Source: a virus
Virus record (IMG/VR): IMGVR_UViG_3300021378_002673
Location: 1-37,888 of that record
Length of the DNA: 37,888 bases
Reading direction: 5' to 3' (one strand)
Position numbers and translations under genes: made by a program. Each line of letters opens with the position of its first letter. The stretch's first letter is position 1. Positions 9,173 through 17,760 of this stretch are shown here, one piece after another. The notes under the pieces are model-generated. The model saw only the letters and a list, made by a program, of their open reading frames with translations, was not told the DNA's origin and ran no database searches.

Positions 9173-10139
9173 TTAAAATCTCCATTAATGGCTTCTTCTG
9201 TGCCTTCTGAGTATTAGACGGTTTATATATTCTATCAAAACTATCAGACACCAAGGAGTATGTTTTATTTTTGTATCCAAAACAAGAACTGTTTTTATGT
9301 CCGTAAGATTCAGAATAGTCGACATCGATTCTTTCTGTAACAGAAGAATCATATAGATAAGCAAAGAGCTTATGGATACTTTCTGCTGTAAACTCAATAT
9401 TTAAATATGTGTCACAGGTTTTATGAAGTGGAAACGTATCATTTATTGATATATTGGCAGTAGCATATATTTTTATATTAGATATATTTCCTGTAATAGA
9501 CAAGTTGTTTGCTATTTGTGATATTGAGTTGCTAGTATGCTCATATTGTTCTGAAGAACAAGCTAATAGAATAATTAAAGAAAAGTCGCTATTGTTTCTA
9601 TATACAGCTATAAAGTTTTTTATTAAATTAAATAAAGTCATTTCATCAGCATTGTAATCAAGTATAGCATAATACTTATGGGACGAATTAAGTGTGCCTA
9701 AATCGATTTTATTGCAGTCTTGTCTATCTTGTTCTTCTAGCTTAAAGTCAAACAGCCTAATTTTTTTAGATTGTTGGATAGATTTAGCTATTACCATTTC
9801 AGTAAAAGAGTTTTCTATGCATACTAGGTCTATGTCTTTAATAATATCGTCTATGTATGGGTCTTGTATATGACACAGATTATTTATAATTGGTATCCAA
9901 ATATTTTTGATACCTGGAATATGGTTAACGTAATCGTATGGACAGTGTTGTATAACCACATCATATTTATCAAACTTAGTATTTTCTATTTCTTTATTAG
10001 GGTTTACTAAAGAATTATTTATGTTTATATGTTTATATGTAATGTTTTGATGATTGCCAAAACAATGTTTCAATAGTAGCGTTGAATACACACCTAAATT
10101 ATCGCTATGTCTGTACGGGCTAAATACTAAAACGTTCAT
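9162..10139 (-). CDS. Glycosyltransferase-like protein (GT4-type N-domain)
   Basis: 325 residues. It begins MNVLVFSPYRHSDNLGVYS, the usual first strand and Gly loop of GT-B/GT4 enzymes, followed by YDVVIQHCPYDY and IDLVCIENSFTEMVIAK, the acceptor-side 'who-is-that-signal' region. The central part (HKYYAILDYNAD, FSLIILLACSSE) corresponds to the start of the donor domain, but the E-x7-E motif is absent; TAESIHKLFAYLYDSS sits where it would be expected. The ATG at 10139 overlaps the stop of the large GT4 gene, which suggests coupled production with it. Confidence 0.5.
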   Translation of the reverse strand: MNVLVFSPYRHSDNLGVYSTLLLKHCFGNHQNITYKHININNSLVNPNKEIENTKFDKYDVVIQHCPYDYVNHIPGIKNIWIPIINNLCHIQDPYIDDIIKDIDLVCIENSFTEMVIAKSIQQSKKIRLFDFKLEEQDRQDCNKIDLGTLNSSHKYYAILDYNADEMTLFNLIKNFIAVYRNNSDFSLIILLACSSEQYEHTSNSISQIANNLSITGNISNIKIYATANISINDTFPLHKTCDTYLNIEFTAESIHKLFAYLYDSSVTERIDVDYSESYGHKNSSCFGYKNKTYSLVSDSFDRIYKPSNTQKAQKKPLMEILSEE

Positions 10140-11809
10140 GTAGAAGCCTTTATTTTTGAGTACTTGATGTAATCTTCTTCTGATTGATAATCAGAAACTC
10201 TGGCCTTTTCTGCATTATTTATGTTTTGTATATATACATTAAGTTCTTGTACAGCTTCTTTTAAAGAATAGTTTCTAACGGACGGCCCTTGTTGTACATA
10301 TCCATATTCTAGATGTTGGAGAATATTAAGTATTCTTTTACTAGATATTAGATTGATGTTCTTAAGATTATTGGCACAAATATTAGTAATTAATGCCATA
10401 TAATTTACATTTTCTAGATTTTCATTAAGTATAGAGGGATCTATTGGAGTAAGAAATTTAGCAGGTCTATTCCATTCGGATTGTTGACTAGGAATAGTGT
10501 CTAAATATTTTTCCCATCTTTTCGCTATATCTTTCCAGTTGTAGTGTTTTTCTATCAGACTTCTTGTTTTAACTCTAAGCTGTTCTTTTTGTTCGTGTGA
10601 TTTATCAATGAATTCTATTAGAATGCTCTTTAAGCTTTCGTTGTCAGGATACACTCTAATAGCTTTTGTTTCTAATTCTTTAAAATATGAGCCGACATCT
10701 ATAGAATACGCATCGAGTTTATCTACGATATCTTCCATAGCGCTGTAGTTGACAGTAGCAACAGGAACCCCACACGCAGCTGCTTCAACCTGTGGCATAC
10801 CAAAACCTTCGCATATAGCATATTGTACATATATATCCATAAGCGAATATATTTGACGTAATGTTTCCACACTCACACCCTGCGCCACAGAAGGTATGAC
10901 TCTAGTAGAATTATGGCAGTATGGACATCTTGATCGCGGTCCACAAAAATTTGCGGGTGATATATTATGACATTGTTGACAGCTGTATGTTATAATAGTT
11001 TTATTTAGTACTTGTTCATCTTTCAGTATTTCTGGCAGATCCCACCCAGCATCAGGAAAACTAGTATGTAAATATAAATATAAATTTTTGGCTAATTCTG
11101 GATTTGTTTTTCTATAGTGATCCAGTGTAATTTTAAACGACTTGACCAATTCTGGTATTAGTTTTCTTTTTTGATTACGCATAACCGAACCTACAATTAT
11201 AGCGTCTTCGGGTAGTCCTATATTTTGTTTTAATTTACGTCTGTCTTCGTCTGTATTTGGAAAAAATGCTTCTAAATCTATTCCGGGAGAAACAGTGTCT
11301 ATATAATTAATACTATTATTAGTTTGTTGTTTTAGTGTTCTCGCACCAAAATCAGAATATGTAAATATAGCATCCGCTGCTTCATAAGTGTCCAACCATG
11401 TTTGCTGCTGAGGTGCCGAATCAACTGTAGGCATCAATATCCAATGGAAAAAATCTCTGAAAGAAGAATATTGCTCATAATTGCTCATCCAATAGTCTCT
11501 AATGTCAATGACGACATCAGGTTTAAAATCTAATACAACAGGATCAAAGCGCCATCTTCCAAATTGGTTGTCTGCGCTAGACATGTATTCTTTATGTCTG
11601 CTATCATTAGGTCTAACGGCATTAGGGTAGTATTTCCAAGGAATACTTATGTCTTTAGGATCATTTACGTGTCCATACGCAGCAAATTCTGCTATGTCGT
11701 ATTTGTTCGTAGCATGTAATCTTGTTAGCAACTCTCTAGTATAATTAGCAAAACCTGTACTCAGAAAACTAGCTTCTGTTGCCATCAATATCTTTAGTTT
11801 TTTTGTCAT
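10136..11809 (-). CDS. GT4 glycosyltransferase with inserted zinc ribbon
   Basis: 557 residues and the best-preserved transferase of this cluster. The N-domain starts KLKILMATEASFLSTGFANY. The donor domain has VGSVMRNQKRKLIPELVKSF, then the classical CEGFGMPQVEAAACGVPVAT with E334 and E342 (E-x7-E). Between them, at about residues 277-298, sits CQQCHN ... RCPYCHN, a four-Cys zinc ribbon not usual in GT4 enzymes. About 100 further residues follow the GT fold and contain a helical segment. The start at 11809 is 16 bases after the T tract of the SSB terminator. It probably transfers a hexose from an NDP-sugar; acceptor unknown. Confidence 0.8.
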   Translation of the reverse strand: MTKKLKILMATEASFLSTGFANYTRELLTRLHATNKYDIAEFAAYGHVNDPKDISIPWKYYPNAVRPNDSRHKEYMSSADNQFGRWRFDPVVLDFKPDVVIDIRDYWMSNYEQYSSFRDFFHWILMPTVDSAPQQQTWLDTYEAADAIFTYSDFGARTLKQQTNNSINYIDTVSPGIDLEAFFPNTDEDRRKLKQNIGLPEDAIIVGSVMRNQKRKLIPELVKSFKITLDHYRKTNPELAKNLYLYLHTSFPDAGWDLPEILKDEQVLNKTIITYSCQQCHNISPANFCGPRSRCPYCHNSTRVIPSVAQGVSVETLRQIYSLMDIYVQYAICEGFGMPQVEAAACGVPVATVNYSAMEDIVDKLDAYSIDVGSYFKELETKAIRVYPDNESLKSILIEFIDKSHEQKEQLRVKTRSLIEKHYNWKDIAKRWEKYLDTIPSQQSEWNRPAKFLTPIDPSILNENLENVNYMALITNICANNLKNINLISSKRILNILQHLEYGYVQQGPSVRNYSLKEAVQELNVYIQNINNAEKARVSDYQSEEDYIKYSKIKAST

Positions 11810-11825
11810 ATGTAAAATTACTTCT

Positions 11826-11873
11826 AATATAAAAATATGGTGCCTGCACCACTTTATAATGATGCAGACACCA
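11826..11873 (-). terminator. Strong intrinsic terminator after ssb
   Basis: On the minus strand a 14-bp stem (arms 11860-11873 and 11838-11851, two G-U pairs, no mismatches) with an 8-base loop is followed by TATTTTTATATT (11837-11826). The orientation fits a transcript coming from the SSB gene that ends at 11893, and it separates ssb from the glycosyltransferase cluster. Confidence 0.85.
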
Positions 11874-11892
11874 CTTGAAAAGCATTCTTTGC

Positions 11893-12282
11893 TTAGAAGC
11901 TGACAGGCTCAGTTTCTTGTCCTGAAGAAACCGTTTCCTTCTTCTGTTGTCGGCTAAGCTTTGTAATCTTTGAGAAGTTATTCACCCTAACTTTAAGAGT
12001 ACTATGCTTAACGCCGTCCTTCTCCCAGCTATCGTTTCTGAGAGAGCCTTCCACAAGAACCAGGTCACCCTTCTTGAAAGAATTGCTAATAATTTCTGCA
12101 CCAGTATCCCAAGCCTCGCAATTGATAAACGAAGCAATTTTATCTCTCTCCCCATTTGCTTTAGTATATTCTCTTGATACAGCAACGGTGAAATTAACCA
12201 CACCTGTTTGTTTACCATTGGTATTAACGGTTCTGTATTCTGGATCTCTAGCAAGATTTCCTCTTAAAATCGTAATATTCAT
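11893..12282 (-). CDS. ssb: Single-stranded DNA-binding protein
   Basis: 129 residues from the ATG at 12282; a TTG at 12291 lies closer to the AGGAG (4 bases, against 13 for the ATG) and could be used, adding three residues. The OB-fold is clear: MNITILRGNLARDPEYR, GVVNFTVAVSREY, ASFINCEAWDTGAEII, KKGDLVLVEGSLRNDSWE. The C-terminus is short and ends TEPVSF, a reduced version of the acidic tip that binds partner proteins. Codons look richer in G and C at third positions than in neighbouring genes, which suggests high expression. The gene has its own promoter and terminator. It protects ssDNA during replication and recombination. Confidence 0.95.
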   Translation of the reverse strand: MNITILRGNLARDPEYRTVNTNGKQTGVVNFTVAVSREYTKANGERDKIASFINCEAWDTGAEIISNSFKKGDLVLVEGSLRNDSWEKDGVKHSTLKVRVNNFSKITKLSRQQKKETVSSGQETEPVSF

Positions 12283-12331
12283 AAGTTTCAATTAACTCCT
12301 AAAAATTTAAAAAGTGACACAACAATAGTGT

Positions 12332-12359
12332 ATTATAGCTTAAGCAGAGCGTAAGTCAA
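12332..12359 (-). promoter_or_regulatory. Sigma70-type promoter for ssb
   Basis: On the minus strand TTGACT (12359-12354), a 16-base spacer and a perfect TATAAT (12337-12332) lie in the short gap before ssb. The -35 box overlaps the TGA stop of the polymerase C-terminal gene, and the spacer includes the palindrome GCTTAAGC. The predicted start near 12325 gives a leader of about 40 bases containing AGGAG. Confidence 0.8.
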
Positions 12360-13969
12360 GTGTGTGCGTCAAAACATTTTTCGACTATAAAGCCGTCTGA
12401 CTGCTTAGTTTTATTTCCTACGAAAACAAGCACATTGCTGTCAAATATATGATGCTTGTATTGAGACCAAGTTTCTGGAAACATTATCACAGAGTCTAAT
12501 ATACCAGTGCTATCTTCTATGGTTACAAAAGCCATATCTTGACCAGGATTTTTACCTTTTTTAGTCTTAACTACATTTACTCCACTTATTTCTCCGGCAA
12601 TAATAATATTGTTTTTATTATGACTCTTTTTAAATGTCTTGCAGTCTGTGTTGGTCATACTAATATCATAAGAATCTAATTTACAACAAGATATAGCAGC
12701 ACCTAGTAGAGAACTCTCACTATCTGATAGCCACTCTATACGGTCGAGTAAGGAGTATGGTGGATTTTTAAGCATACTGATGGCGTCATTTATTTTAATT
12801 TTTCTGTTTTTATTGACTCTTGGAGCATCTATTAAATTCTCTAATAAATTTTTCAACTTATCTATTTCCATAGATTGTGTTTCACAGAAAGCTGCTTCTT
12901 TTTTTGTTAGAGAAGAAGCTACGTCGTACTCGAATAGCATTTTGGTTCTATTTATTTTAAGATAATCTAAGGCGCCGGAACTGATAAGAGCTTTAGCTGC
13001 GGTAGAATTAATTTTAAGCAATAATCCGAATAGGATATAGCACCAAGAAGTTTTACTTACATCGAAACCTTCCTGAGTGATTTGTATAATCTTATCAAAT
13101 ACAGAATTCCCTACCCCTTTAATATCAGTTAGTCCAAAATATATATATTCGGGACCGATAACAAATAATCTGTTTAGGTTTCTAAGATCCGGAGTGCTTA
13201 CAGAGACATCCATTTCACTGGCATTTCTGATAAGTTCTTTAATTTCTTGTTGAGGATCTATCTTGTCTTTAGCAAATTTTAAATATGAGGCAAAAAACAT
13301 TTTGGGAAAATGTGCTTTGGCGTAAGCAGATAGGTAGGCATTCATTGCATAGGAAATAGCATGGCTTTTATTAAACGAATATCTTTGACTTTTTTCAATC
13401 CAACCAAATATTTCTTCAGCTTCTTCTTTAGAGACTGTATTTTGCTTTTTACATCCTGTTATAAATCTTTTTTTAACTTTTGCCATCTCTTCCGGCTTCT
13501 TCTTACCGATAGCCTTTCTAAGCATATCCGCTTCTTGGAGATCAAACCCAGCTATTTTTTGTGTAATTCTCATAGCCTGTTCTTGATATATCATTTCTCC
13601 ATATGTTGGCTGTAGTATATCTTCTAAGCTGGGATGGAAATAGTCAATACCCTCCAAATTATTTTTCTTATCTATATAGTGATTAGAGACGCTTTTTCCG
13701 TCTCTATATGCTTCTAAGCATCCTGGTCTCAAGATACTAATTAAACCAGATAATTGTTCTATATTCGAGGGTTTTAATTTCTTGGACATAGACTGCCCAA
13801 GTCGTGATTCTAGCTGAAAGCAACCTTTAGTATTGCCTTCAGATATTAAGTCCCATGTTTTAGAACAACCCATATTCAAAGCAGAAACATCTGTATCAAA
13901 TAGCACAGAATTATTTTCTCCTAATGGGAATTTACATCCACAAGAAAAAGTCAAATATTTATTTTTCAT
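12356..13969 (-). CDS. dnaE: DNA polymerase III alpha, C-terminal half
   Basis: 537 residues that continue where the upstream N-terminal half stops. After about 25 unusual residues (FSCGCKFPLGE) it enters the fingers region at TWDLISEGNTKGCFQLESR and ISILRPGCLEAYR, then HPSLEDILQPTYGEMIYQEQ, RYSFNKSHAISYAMNAY, the HhH region YIYFGLTDIKGVGNSVFDKI, and a C-terminal OB domain (IIIAGEISGVNVVKTKKGK ... VLVFVGNK). No catalytic Asp is needed from this half. No Shine-Dalgarno is visible; the ATG lies 6 bases after the exonuclease TAG, so reinitiation is likely. It must pair with the N-terminal half for activity. No intein sequence is present. Confidence 0.9.
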   Translation of the reverse strand: MKNKYLTFSCGCKFPLGENNSVLFDTDVSALNMGCSKTWDLISEGNTKGCFQLESRLGQSMSKKLKPSNIEQLSGLISILRPGCLEAYRDGKSVSNHYIDKKNNLEGIDYFHPSLEDILQPTYGEMIYQEQAMRITQKIAGFDLQEADMLRKAIGKKKPEEMAKVKKRFITGCKKQNTVSKEEAEEIFGWIEKSQRYSFNKSHAISYAMNAYLSAYAKAHFPKMFFASYLKFAKDKIDPQQEIKELIRNASEMDVSVSTPDLRNLNRLFVIGPEYIYFGLTDIKGVGNSVFDKIIQITQEGFDVSKTSWCYILFGLLLKINSTAAKALISSGALDYLKINRTKMLFEYDVASSLTKKEAAFCETQSMEIDKLKNLLENLIDAPRVNKNRKIKINDAISMLKNPPYSLLDRIEWLSDSESSLLGAAISCCKLDSYDISMTNTDCKTFKKSHNKNNIIIAGEISGVNVVKTKKGKNPGQDMAFVTIEDSTGILDSVIMFPETWSQYKHHIFDSNVLVFVGNKTKQSDGFIVEKCFDAHT

Positions 13970-13975
13970 TATTTA

Positions 13976-14674
13976 CTAATTCGCTACAAAAGAGTCCTTG
14001 AATCTAATTTTAGCAGAAAGCTTCCTGTGTAGTCTTAAAAAACGAATAGCTAATTCTGCAGTATCTTCTACATCCTTCAATGCGTCATGAGCGCCTTCTT
14101 TTGCCATACCAAAATAATCCCTTAAGTGATCTAAGGTATAGTTTTTCAATTCGTCATTTCCTTCAAACCAACAAAATACGGTATTAATTAAGTCTACAGT
14201 ATCTCTAGGAAAAAACAAACAGCTGCCCTTTTCTGCATTTGTATTCCCATATTTTTTACTTAGTCTGTCAATAATTTTTAAGTCAAACCTAAAAATATTG
14301 TAACCAGCTGCAATGGGAGCTGTAAATTGCGATTTCTTTTTTCTGTTGCCTAGATGATACATATCTAAATAACTCACAAAAGAAGTCCAACCCTGCTTCT
14401 GAGAATGATAATTTTGCCACTCATCTAACACCTGAGCACTGGTAACTCCTTTAACTTTTGCATGAAAATCTAAAACATCGCTATCTTCATATGCATAATC
14501 TTTATTATCTTCTAATTTTTCTGGTTTTAGATTAATATTAAACTTAGAATCAGGTATAATTTCTAGTCTTAGTGGATCAACCATAACAGCCGCAATTTGA
14601 ACAGGACTGCAGCTGTTTGGGTCGGTACCATCTGTTTCTAAATCAAACACACAAATTTTATGAAAATTAGCCAT
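13976..14674 (-). CDS. DEDDh 3'-5' exonuclease (DnaQ / epsilon-like)
   Basis: 232 residues. ExoI motif CVFDLETDGT (D11, E13), ExoII AAGYNIFRFDLKIIDR (D131) and ExoIII GAHDALKDVEDTAE (H196, D201) define an intact DEDDh site. It is encoded between the two polymerase halves and overlaps the preceding small gene by 8 bases, so it is very probably the proofreading partner of the split polymerase. An alternative would be a general RNase T-like nuclease, but the context favours proofreading. It lacks an obvious C-terminal polymerase-binding tail like that of E. coli epsilon. Confidence 0.88.
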   Translation of the reverse strand: MANFHKICVFDLETDGTDPNSCSPVQIAAVMVDPLRLEIIPDSKFNINLKPEKLEDNKDYAYEDSDVLDFHAKVKGVTSAQVLDEWQNYHSQKQGWTSFVSYLDMYHLGNRKKKSQFTAPIAAGYNIFRFDLKIIDRLSKKYGNTNAEKGSCLFFPRDTVDLINTVFCWFEGNDELKNYTLDHLRDYFGMAKEGAHDALKDVEDTAELAIRFLRLHRKLSAKIRFKDSFVAN

Positions 14675-14849
14675 TTACTTTAACTTCCTGGTTAGGGTTG
14701 ATAAAAACTTTTGTAGCAGGCTGTGCTGATACGCAAGCATTAACGGATTTACAACAAGATATTTTGATTGGTTGTAATTTTTGATACTCAATATTATTAT
14801 GTACAAATTTTGAGTTTATTGATAAGTCTGCAAATTTTTTAGTTATCAT
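14667..14849 (-). CDS. Small conserved-type protein inside the polymerase operon
   Basis: 60 residues. A strong AGGAG lies 6 bases before the ATG at 14849. It overlaps the N-terminal polymerase gene by 11 bases and the exonuclease by 8, so the four genes are translationally coupled. The pattern FADLSINSKFVHNNIEYQKL followed by ISCCKSVNAC and a beta-rich VFINPNQEVKVN end looks like the small beta-barrel proteins often seen as short hypothetical genes in phages. Three Cys cluster at residues 32-39. Function unknown; a role with the polymerase is only suggested by position. Confidence 0.7.
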   Translation of the reverse strand: MITKKFADLSINSKFVHNNIEYQKLQPIKISCCKSVNACVSAQPATKVFINPNQEVKVNG

Positions 14850-16719
14850 TGGTGTCTCCTTTGTATAAATGTTCTGATATAGACATGATTTTGTCTAACA
14901 TAGCAATACCTAAAATGTCAAACTTAATCATGCCAAGAGCTTCTAAGTCTTGCATCTCCATTCCAGCTATTTGTTGCTTGTTTTTTGTATCTAAAACCAT
15001 AGGACAAATATCTCGTAAAGGACTGCTACTAATAACTACACCGGCTGCATGCTTTGATTGATTAGACTTTGTTCCTTCCAAACGCATAGCCTGCTCGAAT
15101 CTCTTAGATAATGGACCCGCCAATTCTCCGTCCTCATCAATATAGCACCATTCTTTGAGTCTGTCAACATTATTTTCTAATGCCCATCTAATAATAGAAG
15201 ATTCTCCGGTAATTTCTTTCATTTCTTGCAATTCATCTGCTATTTTGGCTTCATCCGGGATATTTTTAGTAATTCTATTCATCTCTTCGAAATTTATATT
15301 ACCATAAACTCTTAAAACCTCTTTTAAAGCCCCTCTTCCTTTCATGGTATTATATGTAATCATTTGAGAAACTTTATCGCTACCATATTTATTTTTAATA
15401 TAAGATATAACATCTTCTCTTTTATTAATTGGTACATCAACATCAATATCTGGCATAGAGACTCTATCTTTAGTATTTCTACCAGAATTATAAAATCTTT
15501 CAAAAATAAGATTATATTTAATTGGGTCTATGGAAGTAATTCCGATCAGATACGAAACCAGACATCCAGCAGCAGAGCCTCTTCCTGGACCGGGTAGCCA
15601 ATTTTTATTTCTAACATAGTCTACTATATCAACAACAGTCAGGAAATAACTAGACAGCCCAGCTCCCTGCAAAACATCAAGTTCTCTTTTAATTCTATCT
15701 ACATATGTTTGATGCTGTTCTTTAGGAATGTCATTAGCTATTTTCTTCTTCCATCCCTGTCTACACAATTCTCTTAAATATTCAGCTGGATCGGCATTAT
15801 TTGGACAATCATATGGGGGTAATATTGGAGCACTAAGGATATCATATTCTTCGCACATGCTGTCAATAATATTTGTCGTTTCAATTTCTTCTGGAGTATG
15901 TAGATTTTGTATTTCTTCTTGTGATAATATATGATAATTATCAGAAGTAAAGAAGGCTCCCATAGGAACTTTTTCATTATTTAAACATTTTTTATTAATG
16001 TCGATCAATGTAGTTTTAAGATTATTACATAATAGTATTCTCTGGTCTATAGAGTCCTCTTGTCTACAATAATGAGCATCCGGAGTACATAGTATTTTAC
16101 ACTTTGTCTTTTCTGCTATATTCCTAACCATGTCTGTCATTTCTTGTTGCTCTGGATTGTTTTCTCTGTCCATAAGTTGAGCTTCTAAGAAAAAATTGTT
16201 TTTACCAAATACGTCTTGCATTCTAGAGACAAATTCACAACCTTCTTTGATCGCAGAATTATCTTTATTTTTTTGTATAAGATTAGATAAAGTAGAACCA
16301 AGATGTCCACAAAAGCCTATAGTATTTCCGTCTATAAATTTTTGTAAGTCGTCTAGCGAAACTCTCGGTTTATGGTAGTATCTAGATTCCATGTTGCTAT
16401 AAGAAACTAGTTGTATGAGAGAGTCCCATCCTGCTTTATTTTTAGCCAATAGTAGGAAATGACTCAACTTAGCATTTTCTGGTTTTTTTATTTCAGAATC
16501 TTGAGAACAAACATAGATTTCACAACCCAAGATCGGTTTAATATTTTTTTTCTTCATGGTTTCGTAAAACTGGACACAACCGGATATTGTACCATGATCT
16601 GTGATAGCGCAAGATTTAACACCTATTTCTAAACACCTGTCAGCTATTTGTGCAGGCTTAGACAATCCGTCCAATAAAGAATAGTGCGAATGCACATGCA
16701 AAGGTATATACTGATTCAT
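14839..16719 (-). CDS. dnaE: DNA polymerase III alpha, N-terminal half (PHP and palm)
   Basis: 626 residues. The PHP domain begins LHVHSHYSLLDG with H8, H10 and D17, then TDHGT (H42), GCEIYV (E67), H87 and TPDAHYC (D214, H216), so the metal ligands look intact. The palm has LPGPGRGSAAGCLVSYL, then SMPDIDVDVP with D424 and D426, and later GMIKFDILG with D601, giving all three catalytic Asp. The protein stops about 25 residues after D601, just before the fingers, which are in the separate gene at 12356-13969. The ATG at 16719 overlaps the TGA of the nuclease gene. Confidence 0.93.
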   Translation of the reverse strand: MNQYIPLHVHSHYSLLDGLSKPAQIADRCLEIGVKSCAITDHGTISGCVQFYETMKKKNIKPILGCEIYVCSQDSEIKKPENAKLSHFLLLAKNKAGWDSLIQLVSYSNMESRYYHKPRVSLDDLQKFIDGNTIGFCGHLGSTLSNLIQKNKDNSAIKEGCEFVSRMQDVFGKNNFFLEAQLMDRENNPEQQEMTDMVRNIAEKTKCKILCTPDAHYCRQEDSIDQRILLCNNLKTTLIDINKKCLNNEKVPMGAFFTSDNYHILSQEEIQNLHTPEEIETTNIIDSMCEEYDILSAPILPPYDCPNNADPAEYLRELCRQGWKKKIANDIPKEQHQTYVDRIKRELDVLQGAGLSSYFLTVVDIVDYVRNKNWLPGPGRGSAAGCLVSYLIGITSIDPIKYNLIFERFYNSGRNTKDRVSMPDIDVDVPINKREDVISYIKNKYGSDKVSQMITYNTMKGRGALKEVLRVYGNINFEEMNRITKNIPDEAKIADELQEMKEITGESSIIRWALENNVDRLKEWCYIDEDGELAGPLSKRFEQAMRLEGTKSNQSKHAAGVVISSSPLRDICPMVLDTKNKQQIAGMEMQDLEALGMIKFDILGIAMLDKIMSISEHLYKGDTNDN

Positions 16720-17759
16720 TCTGTTGATCCGGGAGCTTGATATTTTCCAAATTTATGGTTAGGGTGTTTATATATATTAGTAGCTGCGTCTATGCCGTAC
16801 AAGTCTAAATCATGTTTAACTTGTTCACACTTCGTCATAGTGTATCCGGGTGTTGTTCTTTGGTTATCTCTATATTCTTCCATTGGTTGAATATGAGTAT
16901 CTTCGAATGTTGTTTTGCCAAAATGACACAGCTTGGTACACATCCAGCTTTTTTTCAAATGTGGCTTCCGAGTATGCTTTATATGTTCAAATTTTTCTCT
17001 TAATAAATGCTCGGTTGCCTCCATGTCGTCATCGCCAAAACAAACAGAAAAAGGTCCTCCATCATTTATAAAATAGATAGAAAAAATAATATATTTAATA
17101 TTTGGATATAGATTTTTGATAGCGTAGTAATATATTCTTAACTGAGGATCTACTTCAAGTTTTTCTTGGGTTTTCTCTTTGCCTGTAGCCCAATCTAATC
17201 TTTTACCGGTTTTCCAATCTATAATTTCTATAGTTTCATCATTAACCAATGTAATTAAATCTATTGTTCCTTTTAATGCTAGTTTGCCAGATAGTCTGCC
17301 TTCAGATGTTTCATAATCATAATCTGCCCAGCTTTTATTGATTTCAAAATCAAAGTGCTGTTCTGGTTCTAGAATATTTCTTTTTCTAGGATCAAACATT
17401 CCATCATTAAACTCTAATGCTTTATATACCCAATCCCTACAGTCTTTACCGTCTCTTGGCTTCCAGTTGTGATGGCTGTTGTGTGAAGAGTAATGATCAT
17501 AAACTCTTTTGATAATATCTTCTAAATCATATTTTGTAGTGCTGATGTCTCCCAGTATATCATCTACAATTTTCTTTTTATCGTTTTGTAATCCTTGTTT
17601 TATAACAGCCAATATTTCCAAGACTTTATGTACAATAGTGCCTTTATCAGCTTTAAGTCCTGACTGTCCTCTCCAACCCAAAACATATTCAAAGTAGTAT
17701 TGCTGGGGACACATATTGTGTGTGTTGTAACTAGAAGAACGAAAATAAGTTATAATCAT
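16716..17759 (-). CDS. PD-(D/E)XK nuclease, RecB/Cas4-like, possible Fe-S protein
   Basis: 347 residues. TYFRSSSYNTHNMCPQQYYF opens the domain, as in RecB-type nucleases. KGTIVHKVLE gives H44, LKGTIDLITL gives D167, EIIDWKTGK gives D181 and K183, and the Q206-x3-Y210 motif follows: a complete PD-(D/E)XK site. C17 together with C274, C278 and C311 could hold an iron-sulfur cluster, as in Cas4 and AddB, though the C-x3-C spacing is not standard. It lies between the polymerase and the dNMP kinase, so a role in replication fork or recombination end processing is likely. Confidence 0.85.
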   Translation of the reverse strand: MIITYFRSSSYNTHNMCPQQYYFEYVLGWRGQSGLKADKGTIVHKVLEILAVIKQGLQNDKKKIVDDILGDISTTKYDLEDIIKRVYDHYSSHNSHHNWKPRDGKDCRDWVYKALEFNDGMFDPRKRNILEPEQHFDFEINKSWADYDYETSEGRLSGKLALKGTIDLITLVNDETIEIIDWKTGKRLDWATGKEKTQEKLEVDPQLRIYYYAIKNLYPNIKYIIFSIYFINDGGPFSVCFGDDDMEATEHLLREKFEHIKHTRKPHLKKSWMCTKLCHFGKTTFEDTHIQPMEEYRDNQRTTPGYTMTKCEQVKHDLDLYGIDAATNIYKHPNHKFGKYQAPGSTE

Positions 17760-17760
17760 A

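Noticed and set aside
15139-15167. TTGACA, 17 bases, TATATT promoter match on the minus strand
   Set aside because: It is inside the polymerase palm coding region with no gene start nearby, and about one such match is expected by chance in this AT-rich window.
12356-16719. Split intein joining the two polymerase halves
   Set aside because: Neither half carries intein-like sequence at its junction end, and the start and end of the halves do not show splicing residues in the usual places.
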